This document shows positions 23,924 to 35,645 of a stretch of DNA of 64,000 bases, piece after piece. The position numbers and the translations under genes were made by a program. Each line of letters opens with the position of its first letter. Position 1 is the first letter of the stretch. The stretch comes from Palaemon carinicauda. Taxonomy: Eukaryota; Arthropoda; Malacostraca; Decapoda; Palaemonidae. The stretch spans positions 40,698,176 through 40,762,175 of the forward strand of contig NC_090726.1 in the NCBI RefSeq assembly GCF_036898095.1. The letters are read 5' to 3'. A model generated the notes under the pieces. That model ran no database searches, had not been told where the DNA came from, and saw only the letters and a list, made by a program, of their open reading frames with translations.

Positions 23924-24120
23924 CATTATTATTGGTAGCCAAGCTACGAGTCTAGTTGGAAAAGCAGGATGCTACAAGGCCTAGCACTCCAATGGGGGAA
24001 AACAGCCAGTATGGAAAGGAGTACTTAAGAGAAATAAAGAACAAACTTTATTAGAGAAATTGGAATATTTTGATATCAATAACAAATTTAAACTGATCAG
24101 TCATATAAAACTATGAAATG
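23924..24120 (-). repeat. (TAA)n-tailed dispersed repeat in TTC4 intron 1
   Basis: A reversed, diverged copy with GTTGGAAAAGCAGGATGCTA. Confidence 0.65.
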
Positions 24121-24381
24121 AGAATGTTCACTTGTTCAACAGAAAAGCATTTGCTCCAAGTTTGAACTTTTGAAGTTCCATCAATTCAACCTCCAGATTA
24201 GGAAGATCACTCCTCAATTTGTTCATAGCTTTAATAAAACTTCTAGAATTCTGTGTAGTATTGAGCATTATGATGAAGGCAAGATATCTATAGAGTAATT
24301 ACTCTGCACTTCATAGGATTTTTCCACTGGATTTTCTGTGATTGCAATTTAGTGAACATCATTTGTTACCCCATCGTAGAG

Positions 24382-24422
24382 CAATTTGGGTTTAGTGAAT
24401 GCAATTCACTAAACCCAAATTG
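24382..24422. repeat. Perfect 19-bp inverted repeat with 3-base loop
   Basis: CAATTTGGGTTTAGTGAAT is followed by GCA and its exact reverse complement. In RNA this would be a strong hairpin. No known family is recognised. Confidence 0.8.
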
Positions 24423-24827
24423 TTGCAGTGTGTAAGACTTAAAGGTACTTCAGAGAAAATTATTTTCTGTTTGCTTGAATATCCCTCAAAGTCTAGAATT
24501 TGTGCTCTTGATGTCTGTTGCTTACAAGCATAAAGTAACTAACTATGAGTGACATGAAGAAGCTAGTAAAGGAGCTGAAGAAGTTTTTTTTCTAATAACA
24601 CTTCTGTTAGTGAGTAGGAAGTCGCACTGCATGCTAGCTATGGGAAAATGGATGAGACATTTGACTAAAGGCTTACATAGCAAATTAGCGTAATGTCATT
24701 GTTCATGATATTGAACTGGACGTAACAGCTTCGAGGTTTTTAGAAATATATTTTATATTCATGATTTAGTAGTTTCTAATGGCTTCAAATAGAATTGTTG
24801 CAATTTTTATAGAATTCTTAACTGGAA

Positions 24828-25000
24828 TTTGTTCCGTAACCGAAATACAAACCACGCTATTTACATTGGGTTTACCTTTTAGCGCAGCTGAAATGGCGAG
24901 CCATTAGAATTTAACGAGGGTGTATTACCCCCACGCTAGTTAGCGGGGGGGTAGGGGAGTGGTAGCTAGCTACCCCTCCCCCCCCTCACACACAGGTGAA
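24828..25000 (+). repeat. DIRS-B copy A left terminal inverted repeat
   Basis: It starts near ATTTGTTCCGTAACCGAAAT and includes TAGCGGGGGGGTAGGGGAG and TGGTAGCTAGCTACC. The inverse of most of this is at 32820-33000. Confidence 0.8.
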
Positions 25001-27178
25001 TGCTCACTTTCACTTTTGGCTCGGACTGGGACAGACGTCTCTGTCTTGGTCCTCTCTTGGCAGCCATTGTTTGTTTTGTCTTTACTTAATCGCTTACTTT
25101 TCTTTTACTCAATATATATGTAAACATGTTTTCATGTTTGTATATATATTTGAGTATAGAAATCAGTAAGTTTCCTTTTCAGAGTTGTGTGTGTGTAGTG
25201 TACGATATCTCCGTGGAGTCCTCGGCAGTTAGGCCACCACGGCGTAATTTTATGGGTTGCGATCGAGTTTGACTTCGGTCTTTCTCTCTCTCTCTCTCTT
25301 GAGGTCGTTCACCCTTTTACTACGTTTTACTACGCCCTTGTAGCTTCCTTCCCGTGTGGGGGGGGTTGCTACGCCGTACGTTTTGTCTCAGTTAGTTTAT
25401 GAATCTAATTGTAGTTGTTTTTTTTCAGCTTTTAGAACGATTCCTTTCGGGGTTTTCGTTCTTTCTTTAGTGTTCATTCATTTTTAAATTACATAATTAC
25501 ATAGTTTCATAATTATAATTGTTATAATTCTGTTTTGGTTACAGCTCTCCTTCCGTGAGTGTAAGTGGTTGTGAGGGCACGTGCCTGTTGTGTAATTCTT
25601 GTTTCCTTTCCCTCGGGATTCCTCTTCGGAGCCTTCCCGGGGGAATGAATGTGTACTAATGTTTTATTTTTTTATTTTTTTACAGTTACCGATCTAGTTC
25701 GTTTCTGTAATATGGCTACGGTGTGAGCTGTCTTGTGGAGGCCTGGGGATTCGGCTGTTGCTGCCTCCCCTTTGGATTCTCGTCAGGGGCGTGTCTCCTT
25801 CTACTGGAAGTACTCCCGTGACGATTGACAGCTCTCCAGTTAATTTTAGAACTCAGGAGGTTTGCCTCCTTGGGTGGGTAACACTCCTTCCGAGGGAAGT
25901 TTTTCCTGTCCAGGCTTGAGTTTTTCCCCTTTTGGGGGGTTCTTCTCTTGCCTTTTTTTCTTGCGACTATGCTCTTGGTGCTGAGCGGTCACACCTGCAG
26001 TTTCGCTCAAGGGGCTGGGCAACTGCAGGAGCCCCTCTTCGGAGGATTGCTCCTTTTAGGTCACTGGCTGGCCAGTCTCTTCTACGAAGTGTTTCTCTTT
26101 CGTTCGCGAGAGAGTACACTCATAGAGACTCCTCTTCTGAGGATTCTTCTGCTGCTGTTGCTGTTGGCCTCCTTCGCCGTAAGGCTCACTGTCCGCCTCG
26201 TCGTAAGGGCCTCTCATCTCCCTATAAGGGTGCTAAGAGGCGCCTTTTTGAATCTACGTTTGCAGCATACAACTCCTTCATCCGCCCTGGTACAGATGGA
26301 CAGCAGTCTGACCTCGTCTTATGACGGGCAACGGTCTTCCCGACGGACAACGGTCTTCCGACGGACATCAGTCTCCCGGTGGATAGGAAACGGTCTTCCG
26401 GCCTGCTCCTGCTCAGTGTTAGCGCACAGGCGCTCTCCTGCTCATCAGCGCTTCCTGATCGCTAGCGCTCTCCTGTTCGCCAACGTTCTCCTGTTCGTCA
26501 GCGCTCTCCTGTTCGTCAGCGCTCTCATGATGATCATCTCTGCTGTTCCTGTTGGTTCCTGTTACGCGCCCACGTTCGCCCTCGCGATCTAGAACTTCGG
26601 TTCAGGCCTGGGTTAAGGACTCTTCTTCTATGCGCAGGCTTCCACACGTTGCCTTCTGCTCGTCAGCGATCATCAGCTCGCCAGCGACCTTAGACGCGTC
26701 AACGTTCACCTGCACGCCAGCGATCTCCTACGCGTCAACGATCGCCATCGATCTGCCACGCGTGTCAGTTCCCCTGACCACCATCAGTAGCGATCTAGCG
26801 CTCGCCTGCTGTGGACCACGATCTCCGGTAGCTGAGTCTTGCCGTAGATCTTCCTCCTGCTCGCCAGCGCTCACCTTTTCTTCTGTCCTTCTGTGCGCCA
26901 GCGCACATCTGCGCGCCCTTCTTTGCCGCGCACCAATGGGCGCCAACGGGTTTCTGACCGTCTAGGATCGCCTGATTAACAGCTGGCTTCAGCGCTCACC
27001 TTCCTGGTGCACCTGCGCGCCTTCTGTTAGCGCGATGCGCGCTAACCATCACTAGTCTCTCTCACGTTGGCAATCGCCTATGCACCCGCGCTATTCTTCA
27101 TCTGCTCGCTAGCGTTTTGTTAACGCGCCATCGCTTGCCAACGCTCCGTCACTCTCCTGCGGGCTATCGCCTCGCCAG

Positions 27179-27304
27179 AACGCGCCATCGCTCGTCAACG
27201 CGCCATCGCTCGTCAACGCGCCATCGCTCGTCAACGCGCCATCGCTCGTCAACGCGCCATCGCTCGTCAACGCGCCATCGCTCGTCAACGCGCCATCGGT
27301 CTCC
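27179..27304 (+). repeat. 18-bp tandem repeat
   Basis: About seven units of AACGCGCCATCGCTCGTC. The period is in frame and codes for a six-residue repeat. Confidence 0.9.
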
Positions 27305-27500
27305 TGACCGCCTGTGCTCACCCGCGCGCCCACGTGCCTGCGCGGCCACACGCCCACGTTCCTGCGCGACCGCACGCCCGTGTGCCTGCACGTCTACGCT
27401 CATGCGCGACCGCGCACATGCTCTCCAATGTTCGCCCGCGCGCGAACCAACGGTATTCCATCGCGTGAACGGACGGTTTCCGTTGCGTGGACGGACGGCG

Positions 27501-28236
27501 TTCCGTCGCGCGAACCGACGGCGTTCCGTCGCGCGAACCGACGGGGTTCCGTCGCGCGAACCGACGGGGTTCCGTCGCGCGAACCGACGGGGTTCCGTCG
27601 CGCGAACCGACGGGGTTCCGTCGCGCGAACCGACGGGGTTCCGTCGCGCGAACCGACGGGGTTCCGTCGCGCGAACCGACGGGGTTCCGTCGCGCGAACC
27701 GACGGGGTTCCGTCGCGCGTACCGACGGGGTTCCGTCGCGCGAACCGACGGGGTTCCGTCGCGCGAACCGACGGGGTTCCGTCGCGCGAACCGACGGGGT
27801 TCCGTCGCGCGAACCGACGGGGTTCCGTCGCGCGAACCGACGGGGTTCCGTCGCGCGAACCGACGGGGTTCCGTCGCGCGAACCGACGGGGTTCCGTCGC
27901 GCGAACCGACGGGGTTCCGTCGCGCGAACCGACGGGGTTCCGTCGCGCGAACCGACGGGGTTCCGTCGCGCGAACCGACGGGGTTCCGTCGCGCGAACCG
28001 ACGGGGTTCCGTCGCGCGAACCGACGGGGTTCCGTCGCGCGAACCGACGGGGTTCCGTCGCGCGAACCGACGGGGTTCCGTCGCGCGAACCGACGGGGTT
28101 CCGTCGCGCGAACCGACGGGTTCCCGTCGCGCGAACCGACGGGTTCCCGTCGCGCGAACCGACGGGGTTCCGTCGCGCGAACCGACGGGGTTCCGTCGCG
28201 CAAACCGACGGGGGTCCGTCGCGCGAACCTACAGTG
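27501..28236 (+). repeat. 23-bp hairpin-forming tandem repeat, 32 units
   Basis: Units of the form TTCCGTCGCGCGAACCGACG plus three G/C bases are spaced exactly 23 bp apart from 27501 to about 28236. Each contains CCGTCG and CGACGG separated by seven bases, a perfect 6-bp stem. Most units are identical, which suggests recent expansion. Because 23 is not a multiple of three, the array codes for a 23-residue repeat that is open in several frames on both strands. Those long open frames should not be read as genes. Confidence 0.95.
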
Positions 28237-28859
28237 TTTTTTCGCACGAACGTCGGCTTAATTCTTGCAGTATCCATTGCTAGCCTATGGGTTATCACTC
28301 GCCGACCACCAGCTCTCGCCCTTCCTTCCACGCTCGCCCTCCTTCTGCGCTCCTTCGCTCACCTTCGTTTGCGTTCCTGCGTGACCGCGCATGGGCGCTT
28401 CCACGTTCGCCCACGCGCAAATCATTGATTTACCATCGCGCAAGCTCCAGGGCGATTGCGACCACGATTCCCATTGGGGTTTTCGCAGCATGGCCAGCCT
28501 GGTGAGTTCTTCTGGAGCGTATTTCCAGAACTCACCCCGTAAACGCAGAGCATGTCACTTGCAAGAATAGGAAGAATCTTCAGGGAGGTCTGAGCAACAC
28601 TCCTCTTTCCAGAACCTGGGTTAGCCCTTCCCCGTCATTCCCTGGAAGGATTTTTGGCGGGGGGCTTTCCGTTTCGAGATTTCTCCATCGGCCAAGGGGT
28701 GACTGCTTACCCCTTCCTCTTCTCCACCTCGTGTAGGGGGCTTACCAGGTCCTTTCCCTCCTCGGTTACGGCCCGAGGTTTGGTTCAAGGAAGCTACAGG
28801 AAGGTCATGGGTACTTTCCTCCTCTCGGGTTCAGGCACCGTGGCGTTTCGTCGTTAAGT

Positions 28860-31340
28860 ATCTAACTTGCGGGCAAGCTCGATGTTGGACCATCTGGACG
28901 CGCTGACCGATGGCTTCCTTTCGGGTGTCTCATCCGTGGATGTCGACAACCTCAGACACCCTTCCATCCTTGAGAAGAGTTTGTTTGTGCCCAAGGACAG
29001 AGACTTAGACAGCGGCTGTGCGGAGGAAGTCGACTTCCATTTCCACTCCTCCAAGGCGCTTTCTTCCAGACTCTGCAAGGCTCCAGCGCCTTTTTCTTTC
29101 AACCACGTCGGCCTAAGTTATCGGCTACGACAACTGAGACAAGGTGTCCAATTGCAGTTTCCTCCTGTCAGGAACAGATGGCACGGGAGGCTCCCCCGGG
29201 GGGGGCATAGTCCTAAAGGGAGCGGCAGAGTTCACGAACTCTAGGATTAGCACCCCCCCCTTGCAGGTTTCACGCTGGGAGGATGCTTAAGGTTACTCAT
29301 CCAGATGACAGCTTCCCGATGCCCATTCCCGCACGATCTCTGTGATCAGCCAAGGATATCCCGCCTGCCGTCTCTGTCAGCGAATTCAGTGTCTCTGAAC
29401 CTCTATGCCATAGGGTCGGCAAGAGTTGCCCGTTTGGGCAGAATGATCCATACCTTAGGAGAAGGTCCTCCATAGGATCATCGACGGCTTCACCCCCGGC
29501 TTCTTCAGTCGATCCTTTCTTGTAAGGAAGTATCTGAGACGGGAGTTCCGTAGTCGACCTCTCAGCCCTGATCAAGTTTGTCGAACAAACTTCGTCCAGC
29601 GTAGAACAGCAGAATCGATCAGACTGGTAACGAGGCGACAGGACTCCTTAAACCCTGGATCGGAAGGACGGGTACTTTCAGTTTCCATTCCATCCATCAT
29701 CCAGGCAGCTCGTGGAATTCAGCCTAGACTGCAGGTATTCCTGCTTATGATGCAGTGTGGCGATCCCGCCTTGGCATCGCAGGTTTTTTTCCCCAGAGAA
29801 CTCTACCTGCTTTCCTCATGGCCGCTCAGGTGCAGGCTTCCGCCTCCTTCGCTTTTTGGAGGGCTGGTCAACTCCGGTAGGCTCGGGTTCGACCTTCTTC
29901 AGCGCCGGGACAAGCTTCCGGATACTTACCATGAGTGTGGGTTCATGGTATTTTGCTAGGAGCCTTCTCTTCTTCTGCCTCACCATCTGGAGTATCTGGC
30001 CATGATATTGAGTCAACGGCCTTACCACGTTGGAAACCCTGCTTCTCGTCCGTCCAGCGAGGTTAAGCAACGTCGGTTCCGGTCGGTACTTGGATGGGTG
30101 ACCACCTGGGGACGCCAGATTCTGTTGCCACCTCCTCCGAGCCTTCCTTTCAGTTGACTGTGGCAAGGCTGAGGAGAGTCGCAGTACCTGTTCTCAGTCA
30201 AGCAGAGCTTTCAGCCCTACCTTGGAACGTTTCCTAGTTCTCCTTTCCTCATTGACCCGTCTATAGTTCTGAACGGTCGCCTCAGGATAAGTTCCATGTG
30301 GGGCGGTCCAAGTTCCGGTGGTTTCAGGCAACGATTAACCGGACTTCCTGGCCCCTATGGGACCAGCGGAACTATTAGACCTGCAATGGGTGTTGACCTA
30401 TGGAACCTCTTGATGGGAGTGGATATTCTCGTCCTTTCCCCACATTCTTGATGCTGTTCTCGGACTCGTCAAAGAAAAGGGGGGGGGGGGGGCATGTTCC
30501 TGTCCATGCCTATGGTCAGGACCTGAAGGAAACCTCTCTATCATTCAGGCAGGCTTAGGGGCCGTAGTCTGGCCCCTCTACAGATCCTACAGCTCCTGCC
30601 GAGTCGCTCCGTGCGCGTCGACTTCATGATTCTGGCGTGTTCTGACCAGCAGGGGACGCATTTTCACACCTTCACATCTTGCAGTAGAGATACCGAGATG
30701 ATTGAGATACTCTCAATACCACCATTGGCTCTCTCATTCCGGGCAGAGGAATGTTCTCTCCGACTATCCGAGCAGAGCCTCGTAGAGAGAGTGTACCTGG
30801 GGGTCTTTGGCCTTGAGTAACCAGCAAGTCCTGGTCTGGGGGACCTGATCGCGACATCTTGGAACCTCAAGCTTCCGCTGTTCTTCCCCCCAGTCTCAGA
30901 CCCCGAGACTCTGGCAAGATGCATTCCGGTGATGGTGGGACAACTTTGACGCCTGCGTCTTCCCTCCTTTTTGTCTGTGGACAATGGGTCTCAACAAGAC
31001 CAGGTTGTCTGTCAACCTTTCAATGGGAGAGCTCCACTGGGACTATGCGCAGAACGGTTTCTGGACCCTCTGCTTCCCCTGACGGAACTCCCGGGAGAGC
31101 TTCTCCCACGGCACAGACTACTCAAACAACCACACTGCAACATCTTTCATGAACCGGGGCGTCGCTTCGGCTTCATGCCTGGAGACACTACACCTCCTCC
31201 TCAAGAAGAGACAACCCGCTACAGTCGCGGGACGGAGGTCGCGTCATCTGCGATAGTCATCCGCAGGGGTCCTCCAGGCGAAGTGAAGAGTCTTCGGTGG
31301 TTGGTGCCGTGGGAGATATACCTCTTCCCTTGAGGTCTCT
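28860..31340 (+). pseudogene. DIRS-B copy A reverse transcriptase / RNase H relic
   Basis: RT fragments are visible in changing frames: GFFSRSFLVRK near 29495, KDGYFQFPFHPS near 29664, and the active-site block at 29850-29867. There it reads F-L-E-G-W in place of Y-L-D-D-W, so both catalytic aspartates are lost. Fragments after 30130 align with the rest of RT and RNase H, and with the methylase-like region (LPLFFPPVSDPETLA near 30880). Stops and frameshifts are frequent. A 5S-derived segment lies inside the RT region at 30012-30129. Confidence 0.65.
30012..30129 (+). ncRNA. 5S rRNA-derived segment inside DIRS-B copy A
   Basis: 118 bases resemble a complete animal 5S rRNA from GTCAACGGCCTTACCACGTT to CTGTTGCC. 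They include GTTAAGCAACGTCGG (box A region) and TACTTGGATGGGTGACCACC (box C region). Roughly 15-20% of positions differ from a typical arthropod 5S, so it is probably not a working rRNA gene. The internal promoter blocks are the best kept parts. It is in sense orientation with the element. There is no T run directly after it to end Pol III transcription. Confidence 0.85.
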
Positions 31341-31399
31341 TCTCCAGCAATAACGGTCTTATTGCCTTTCGGCGGGAGGAAACTCCTTTCCGCTCTCGG

Positions 31400-32220
31400 C
31401 AATGAAGCCTGTCACTCAGCCTTTCCCTGACCTTCAGGCTTAAAGGAATAACTTTTTCCTGCCCGCTGGATCTTTCCTCGCTCATGCGAAGCTACGATTG
31501 TCCCTGCCCTAGCCGGAGTGAGACCTCCAACTTGGAGCATGGCTCGGACTTTTTAGTCCCTTAAGAGATCTTCTCAAGACCCTTTACGACAGGCCTCGGA
31601 TTGTATTCCGTCTTGGGTCTCCTGCTCACTCTTTCCGCGGCCAGTGTGTAAGCAATCTTCTTGCTCTCGTACGACTCCGCCCTTTCTAAGGAAGAGGGGA
31701 AGGCAACATTCAGGTTCGCTCCTGAGTTGTTGGCTAGACTCAGAATCTTGGGGTCCCGGCCCTTCGGTCCAATTCCTTCAAGATTTCGAGTCTCCATTCT
31801 GTATCTGATGTCCCAAAACCTTCTCTTTCTTGCCAGTAAAGGAATCGAGAGGTTAGCTTTGGGAACAGCTGCAGTTTGTCCTCAGTTGCAGCCGATTTGG
31901 GAGCACAAGGAGGACACGGGGGAGAGTCACCAGTATACCTCTTCAGCTCGGACTCAAGGACATTCATCTCGACCTGTCTCCAGACCCTCCCCCGTCACGT
32001 CGCCCTACAGCACGATGTTGGATACATCGCAACGTCCCTCGCCTTCGAGTAATACTACTCTGTGACGCAGGTGCTACAAGCTGGAGTCTGGAAGCGTCTA
32101 ATGACCTTCGCAGCCCGCTTCCTGCAGGGCGTGACCCACAGGAGTTTCGATACATTTTCTATCGCTCTGTGGTGGCTACACAACAGCTGGTCTAACCTCA
32201 GGCTCCTTTTTGGACAGGTA
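31400..32220 (+). pseudogene. DIRS-B copy A tyrosine recombinase relic
   Basis: The C-terminal part is readable: HDVGYIATSLAFE near 32011, where the HxxR arginine has become Gly, then a stop, then AGVWKRLMTFAARFLQGVTH. The catalytic tyrosine position (about 32119) is Phe. It continues RSFDTFSIALWW to about 32200. With two catalytic residues changed it cannot be active. Confidence 0.65.
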
Positions 32221-32664
32221 GCAGAAGGGTGAGGGCATTGTTATCAGGTTTTAGTCTGCATGAACGAAAGAAGTATGTCTGGCCCTTATTTCTTTCTTCA
32301 TCATCCCCTCTACGGGGAAGCAGCATCCTGGTCTCTGCATAGCTGACCTCGAACCTCTGCAGGTAAACCATGCTTCCTTGTGTTCCGAGTATTGAGTCAA
32401 TACTGTCGCGTCCCCCATACCCTGACGAGGTGGTATTGGGAACGTCCTAACCCAGAGTTCCTTCTGGAACTCCAGGTCAACTGCCTAGGACGGGTCACAC
32501 TTCTTCCTTCACACACAAGCTTATGTAGGCCACACGGTTTCCTGCGGAGCAAGGAACTTGTGAGGTGCAGGGACTCCTTTTCTCGAGTGCGACTCACTTG
32601 GATTCTGAGTCCCCGGGTAAAGCCAAAGCCAGTATGGCTGGGGACTTTCTACCCTACCTAAGGG

Positions 32665-33027
32665 GTAAGTCACCCAATGTAAATAGCGTGGTTTGTATTT
32701 CGGTTACGGAACAAATGACAAATTCGAAGATAATTTGTATTTTTCCTAACCATACAAACCATAGCTATTTACACATATTTGCCCGCCAGCCCTGTCCCCC
32801 AAGACAAGTCCTACCTCTAAGTGAAAGTGAGCATTCACCTGTGTGTGAGGGGGGGGAGGGGTAGCTAGCTATCGCTCCCCTACCCCCCCGCTAATTAGCG
32901 CGGGGGTAATACACCCTCGTTAAATTCTAATGGTTCGCCATTTCAGCTGCGCTAAAAGGTAAACCCAATGTAAATAGCTAAGGTTTGTATGGTTAGGAAA
33001 AATACAAATTATCTTCGAATTTGTCAT
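32665..33027 (+). repeat. DIRS-B copy A internal complementary region and right terminal repeat
   Basis: 32668-32785 carries the inverse of the left terminus (CGGTTACGGAACAAAT) joined to the inverse of the right terminus (GACAAATTCGAAGATAATT). The right repeat then ends near 33027 at CGAATTTGTCAT. Confidence 0.8.
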
Positions 33028-33965
33028 ATTGTTTTGAAAATCTTCATTACTCTTGTAGTGGATAAAGCCATTCTAGCATCATCCCCTTTCAGATTTTTAA
33101 TTAAGTCATTACCTCGGAAAACCCTGATCTATGCTGGCACTTAACATATTAAAGGTATGAAGCTCAATAAACGATGAGCCTCGTCTTTATGCTTTGTTGA
33201 TGCTTGCATGTTGCCTTACCAAAAACCACAAAATGGTGGTTTTACAAGACAGCAATTCATCACTTCTCTTCCCTGGAAGGTTAGTTCACATCTTCCTAAA
33301 CAAGAGCTATAAGTTTTACAGTGCATATTCACCAGGTACTATACAGTAATCAGTCAGAGAGGGTAAGGTCTTTGACCCTCATAGAAAACTGAATATTACA
33401 TAATTCAAAGAAATTATTACAGGCTATAAGCAGTCATCGCATTATCTACGCAGCATAGTTTTATAGGTATAGGTTTCTGATAAAAGCTTTTATGGTCCGG
33501 AAATAATAGTAGGTACCAGGAGATACACCAGAGGGAGACTTTTAGAGAAATTGGCCAGAATAAATCCAGTTTTGGGGAGACTCAATTAGGTTACCATATG
33601 GAAAGTCATAGGTTGTGCAAGTGAATAATTTCCATATTAAGGACTATAAATAAGAAATATATCTTATCTGGCCTGATTGTAAGTACGTAAATAATTTTAT
33701 TCCCCTGATTTCACCATTTAGGCACAGGTAAAAAATTTGTTTGAGCAGTATTTGTAGTTGAATTGTACAGTAATGAGAGTAGTACCAACCAAACTCGTCA
33801 CGCTGGGAGGAGCGAAGAGAAGAAAATTGCCCCTCCCCACCTTTTTTTTTTTAAAGTGTCTTGATAAATAGAAATTGCCTTTCAGAAAAATTAAAATGAT
33901 CTACCTGCAAAAGTTTGAGATAAGTTTTTTATGGTTTCCTTACGATTTTACATTTTCCCTTTCAG
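33028..33965. other. End of TTC4 intron 1
   Basis: Intronic sequence with a possible SINE-like fragment near 33776-33850. It ends with a polypyrimidine tract and CAG at 33963-33965. Confidence 0.5.
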
Positions 33966-34098
33966 CAAATGGCAGAACATCCTTTGTTTGCTCCCTATGT
34001 TCAAGAAGAGGGTGTCACTGAAGGTGAAGCTCCTCTTAACCCATTAAGTGAAGGTTTAGCTCAGTTGAAATTTGCTCCAGAGCATAATTCCCCAACTG
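33966..34098 (+). CDS. TTC4: TTC4/Dpit47-like co-chaperone, coding exon 2
   Basis: 133 bases joined in phase 0 to 23368. It reads QMAEHPLFAPYVQEEGVTEG, then LSEGLAQLKFAPEHNSPT, matching the family pattern of HPLF, a Leu-rich LxxGLxxLK block and the ENTPEE-like segment just before the first TPR. It ends in phase 1 at ACT G|GTAAGT. No exon with TPR sequence was found in the remaining 29.9 kb, so the next intron is at least that long, or the scaffold order is wrong here. Confidence 0.75.
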
Positions 34099-35487
34099 GT
34101 AAGTTGAAATAATTTTTGTGTAATGTGATAAAATTTATGACAGCAAGGAGTTTTGGCAAGTTGTAAAGTTTTTTCTTGCAAAAATACAAACAATTACTTT
34201 CTTTGAGCTTTTATCTACAATTCTACAGTAGGCACAACTTCCAAAATCAATGTTTGGGTAATTGTTATGAAGTACCAGTGAAAATATTGTTAGCAGTAGT
34301 AATGAGGAAGACCTTACATAAAAGGGCCTCTACCACAGTATTTGTGTAGTTTACTGTTGGATCCTCATTTTATTTTAGTTTGTTCTTGCGGGTTTGAATT
34401 TTCATCCTGCGACTATCTTTGCTTAGATAGACTCCAGTTTATGAGGTGCCAATTAATATTTATTTTAATACTAACTTGCTGTATTCCTCTGTTACATTCT
34501 TCCCTTCTGAAATATGTTGATTCATGGAACTTAAACATTTGAGGAGTTACAGCATTTTCCCTTTTGAATTTGAAAATTGTATAAGATATGCCAGAGAGCG
34601 AGAGACTCATGCCAACATTTTAAAGTAGATACTGTTAACAAGTTCCTTTTTCTTTTGTGTAGAGAATTGTGCCAGGGGAGATCTCTTCCAAGCACCCAGG
34701 CTTTTCATGTAATCTATAGCTATTTTGTGAATCGCTACTCATAAAAGTTTCAGCGGACATGGGAAAGCTAAATGGCAAAGTTGAAAAACGCATTTGTGTA
34801 GCCCATTATAGACCATGTGAAAGCTTCTTTGCCTTTTACATTGTCTTTTCATGTCCCCTCTGGTTTTTTAATTTTTATTCCTACTTTCCAGACTATAATT
34901 TGCATTGCTCTAAATTCCACATTTCATTTTAAAACAAATCTATTAGCTGAGCTCTTTGACAGGACAGAAATACAACTCTGTGGTGTCAGTAAACAAATTT
35001 TATATACCTTACTGTAATTCTCTCTTTGTATCTGCCCTCTTAGCTTCTTTCATCATCATATTGTACATTAATCTGGTACTATATTGCCTTGGCTACACAG
35101 AATGTGTCTTTTTGTCCAATTGGTGTGGATTACTTTTTCCACCAAATGATGGAAGTGCTTGTTTTACATTATCCTACCCCTTCTTGACCAATATTGTTTT
35201 CTGTCATATTCCATTTAAGAAAAAAGGAACTTGTGTTTTACTATGACTTGATATTGCATTTTAACAATGAAGTTAAGTTTTAGTAGGTTTTACTTATGAT
35301 AAGGACCAATTAAATAAATAATCTCTTATAACGCTTCTCCAGCATCTGCTACATTGGGGATTTTCACTAGATTCTGCTGGCAGTATTTCCAAATCTTACA
35401 TATTATCTTTAGGCTAAAGACACTCGCTTAAAAAAAACCATCTAGCTGGATTTTACATCACTTAGAAAAGCTAGTCAAATTTGCTAA
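34099..35487. other. TTC4 intron 2, single-copy-looking part
   Basis: An AT-rich stretch with no supported coding sequence or repeat, up to the DIRS element at 35488. Confidence 0.45.
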
Positions 35488-35645
35488 TTTTAAATATAAA
35501 ACTTACCCGCTGGTTATATAAAAGAGCTGAAGTCCCTGACGCCAGGGCAGAAAATTCAAATCTCGCGCTATCGAAGATACGCCAGGTGTACCAACCGCAC
35601 CCTAGCGGTAGAACAGGTGGAACTACACACCAACTCCAGTTCTTC
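35488..35645 (+). repeat. DIRS A2 left terminal inverted repeat
   Basis: It starts near TTTTAAATATAAAACTTACC and continues CGCTGGTTATATAAAAGAGC. About 150 bp are matched inverted at 42149-42300 with very few differences. Confidence 0.9.

Larger units (their letters stand above)
25932..28290 (+). pseudogene. DIRS-B copy A gag-like region
   Basis: A Ser/Arg-rich coding-like region containing REYTHRDSSSEDSS and RRKAHCPPRRKGLSSPYKG. It passes into a long run of short tandem repeats and ends near 28290. It sits where gag lies in DIRS-A. An ATG near 25712 is followed at once by TGA, so there is no clear working start. Much of the open reading downstream is a by-product of the 23-bp repeat. Confidence 0.5.
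24828..33027 (+). mobile_element. DIRS-B copy A: degenerate DIRS-type element in TTC4 intron 1
   Basis: A GC-rich 8.2-kb element lies between terminal inverted repeats (left about 24828-25000, right about 32820-33027). An internal complementary region near 32665-32785 matches both ends, which is the DIRS layout. The inside carries gag-like sequence with tandem repeats, an RT relic, a 5S rRNA-derived segment, RNase H and methylase-like remains, and a tyrosine recombinase relic, all riddled with stops. The partner copy at 47201-54054 shares the same layout and several lesions. It lies in sense orientation inside the TTC4-like intron. Confidence 0.85.

Noticed and set aside
27501..28236. CRISPR-like regular repeat array
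   Set aside because: There are no unique spacers between the 23-bp units, and the surroundings are a eukaryotic retroelement.
27117..28428. Several overlapping 240-390 codon open frames on both strands
   Set aside because: They arise from the 18- and 23-bp tandem repeats, which lack stop codons in most frames. They are not separate genes.
30012..30129. Annotating the 5S-like segment as a functional rRNA gene
   Set aside because: It has many changes from normal 5S, no Pol III terminator directly after it, and sits inside a dead element, so it is described as derived only.
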